Assembly (NCBI GenBank): GCA_022788185.1
Contig: JALEVV010000024.1
Span: forward strand, 1-42,873
Origin: Spirochaetales bacterium
GTDB taxonomy: Bacteria > Spirochaetota > Spirochaetia > Sphaerochaetales > Sphaerochaetaceae
Reading direction: 5' to 3'
Length of the DNA: 42,873 bases
In this document: piece by piece, positions 42,568-42,873 of the stretch
Layout of the letters: the number at the start of each line of letters is the position of its first letter
Numbering within the stretch: position 1 is the first letter of the stretch
Made by a program: the position numbers and the translations under genes
Notes under the pieces: model-generated
What the model saw: the letters and a program-made list of their open reading frames with translations, nothing else
What the model was told of the DNA's origin: nothing
The model's database searches: none

Positions 42568-42739
42568 CTTTTTCTCCTAACTGATATTTTTCCTTAATGC
42601 CTCTGCGCATAAGGTCGAGAAATGTGATGGTTTTTCCTTCCTCAACTGAATAGATTCGGGCAAGGTTTTCAAGTTCGGTTTTCCATTCAGAGGGAACAGA
42701 AATATTGATTTGTACGTTATTGCTTTTAGGACGGGCCAT
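42542..42739 (-). CDS. Ribbon-helix-helix (Arc/CopG-like) protein in the IS605 operon
   Basis: About 65 aa starting MARPKSNNVQINISVPSEW; a beta-strand then two helices (KTELENLARIYSVEEGK, TFLDLMRRGIKEKYQ) fit the RHH fold. ATG 42739 is chosen because a frame to 42772 adds an atypical N-terminus; GGAGG lies 12 bases ahead. Its 3' end overlaps tnpA, so it is probably part of the element and may repress it. Confidence 0.65.
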   Translation of the reverse strand: MARPKSNNVQINISVPSEWKTELENLARIYSVEEGKTITFLDLMRRGIKEKYQLGEKDDERGTIS

Positions 42740-42873
42740 TACTATTTTTTTCCTCCACGATTTGAATGACATGCTGAATTATCAGTATTTCATTGACTAT
42801 TATGATGGTTACTGTTTTCTGTGTATGTTTGTATTACTTACTCCCCTTATATTTCCTTTCAAGTTTTATTATA
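42740..42873. other. Probable left-end region of the IS200/IS605 element
   Basis: AT-rich DNA upstream of the RHH-tnpA-tnpB operon. It should hold the promoter and left-end hairpin, but I see no clear stem-loop and the element's edge is not identifiable here. Confidence 0.35.

Overview
The window is bacterial and most likely from a host-associated member of the Spirochaetota, perhaps close to Sphaerochaetaceae. The main clues are ABC substrate-binding proteins whose export signals end in a spirochaete-like AGGSKE stretch, tandem DHH phosphoesterases, a GntP permease, a KdpE-like regulator and a large oligosaccharide locus. This is judged by eye, so the phylum is a moderate-confidence inference. 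Small cassettes such as XRE/DUF6442 and DUF975 look Firmicutes-like and may have been acquired.

Layout. 1-140: right end of an IS200/IS605 element (tnpB tail plus omega-RNA/RE hairpins) abutting the stop codon of an XRE regulator/DUF6442 membrane protein pair with paired operators. 866-2437: DUF1703-type AAA-ATPase. 2691-3082: deletion scar joining the 3' remnants of a glnQ-like and a lysR-like gene. 3092-6355: DUF975 protein, stand-alone GltD-like flavoenzyme, small membrane protein and a solo KdpE-like regulator.

6467-18956 (minus strand) is an almost gap-free cluster ending in a terminator. It encodes a GNAT acetyltransferase, a 5'-3' exonuclease, an RDD membrane protein, a complete Ugp-type ABC importer (ATPase, two permeases, binding protein), a surface SNase-like nuclease lipoprotein, a large lipoprotein with OB/Ig-like regions and three C-terminal repeats, and two NrnA-like DHH phosphoesterases. 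Read together it looks like a dedicated system for degrading extracellular nucleic acid, importing the fragments and finishing them to nucleotides. This is the best candidate for a little-described system in the window.

19100-20473 is a GntP-family permease. 21230-33689 is a sucrose/raffinose-family oligosaccharide locus: amylosucrase (divergent), ABC importer without its own ATPase, a small beta-rich protein, GH32 invertase, LacI regulator, an in-frame fusion of a GH13 alpha-glucosidase with a PfkB sugar kinase, and a GH36 alpha-galactosidase. Matching LacI-type operators lie in the divergent promoter region. 33760-36438 holds a surface tyrosine-phosphatase-like lipoprotein and a sodium/solute symporter; 36795-39182 a methyltransferase and an AlbA_2/ATPase-type regulator whose promoter carries five 12-bp tandem repeats. 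39438-42873 is mobile DNA: an IS1595-type transposase and an IS200/IS605 element in which a ribbon-helix-helix gene, tnpA and an atypical tnpB overlap one another. No rRNA, tRNA or CRISPR array was seen.
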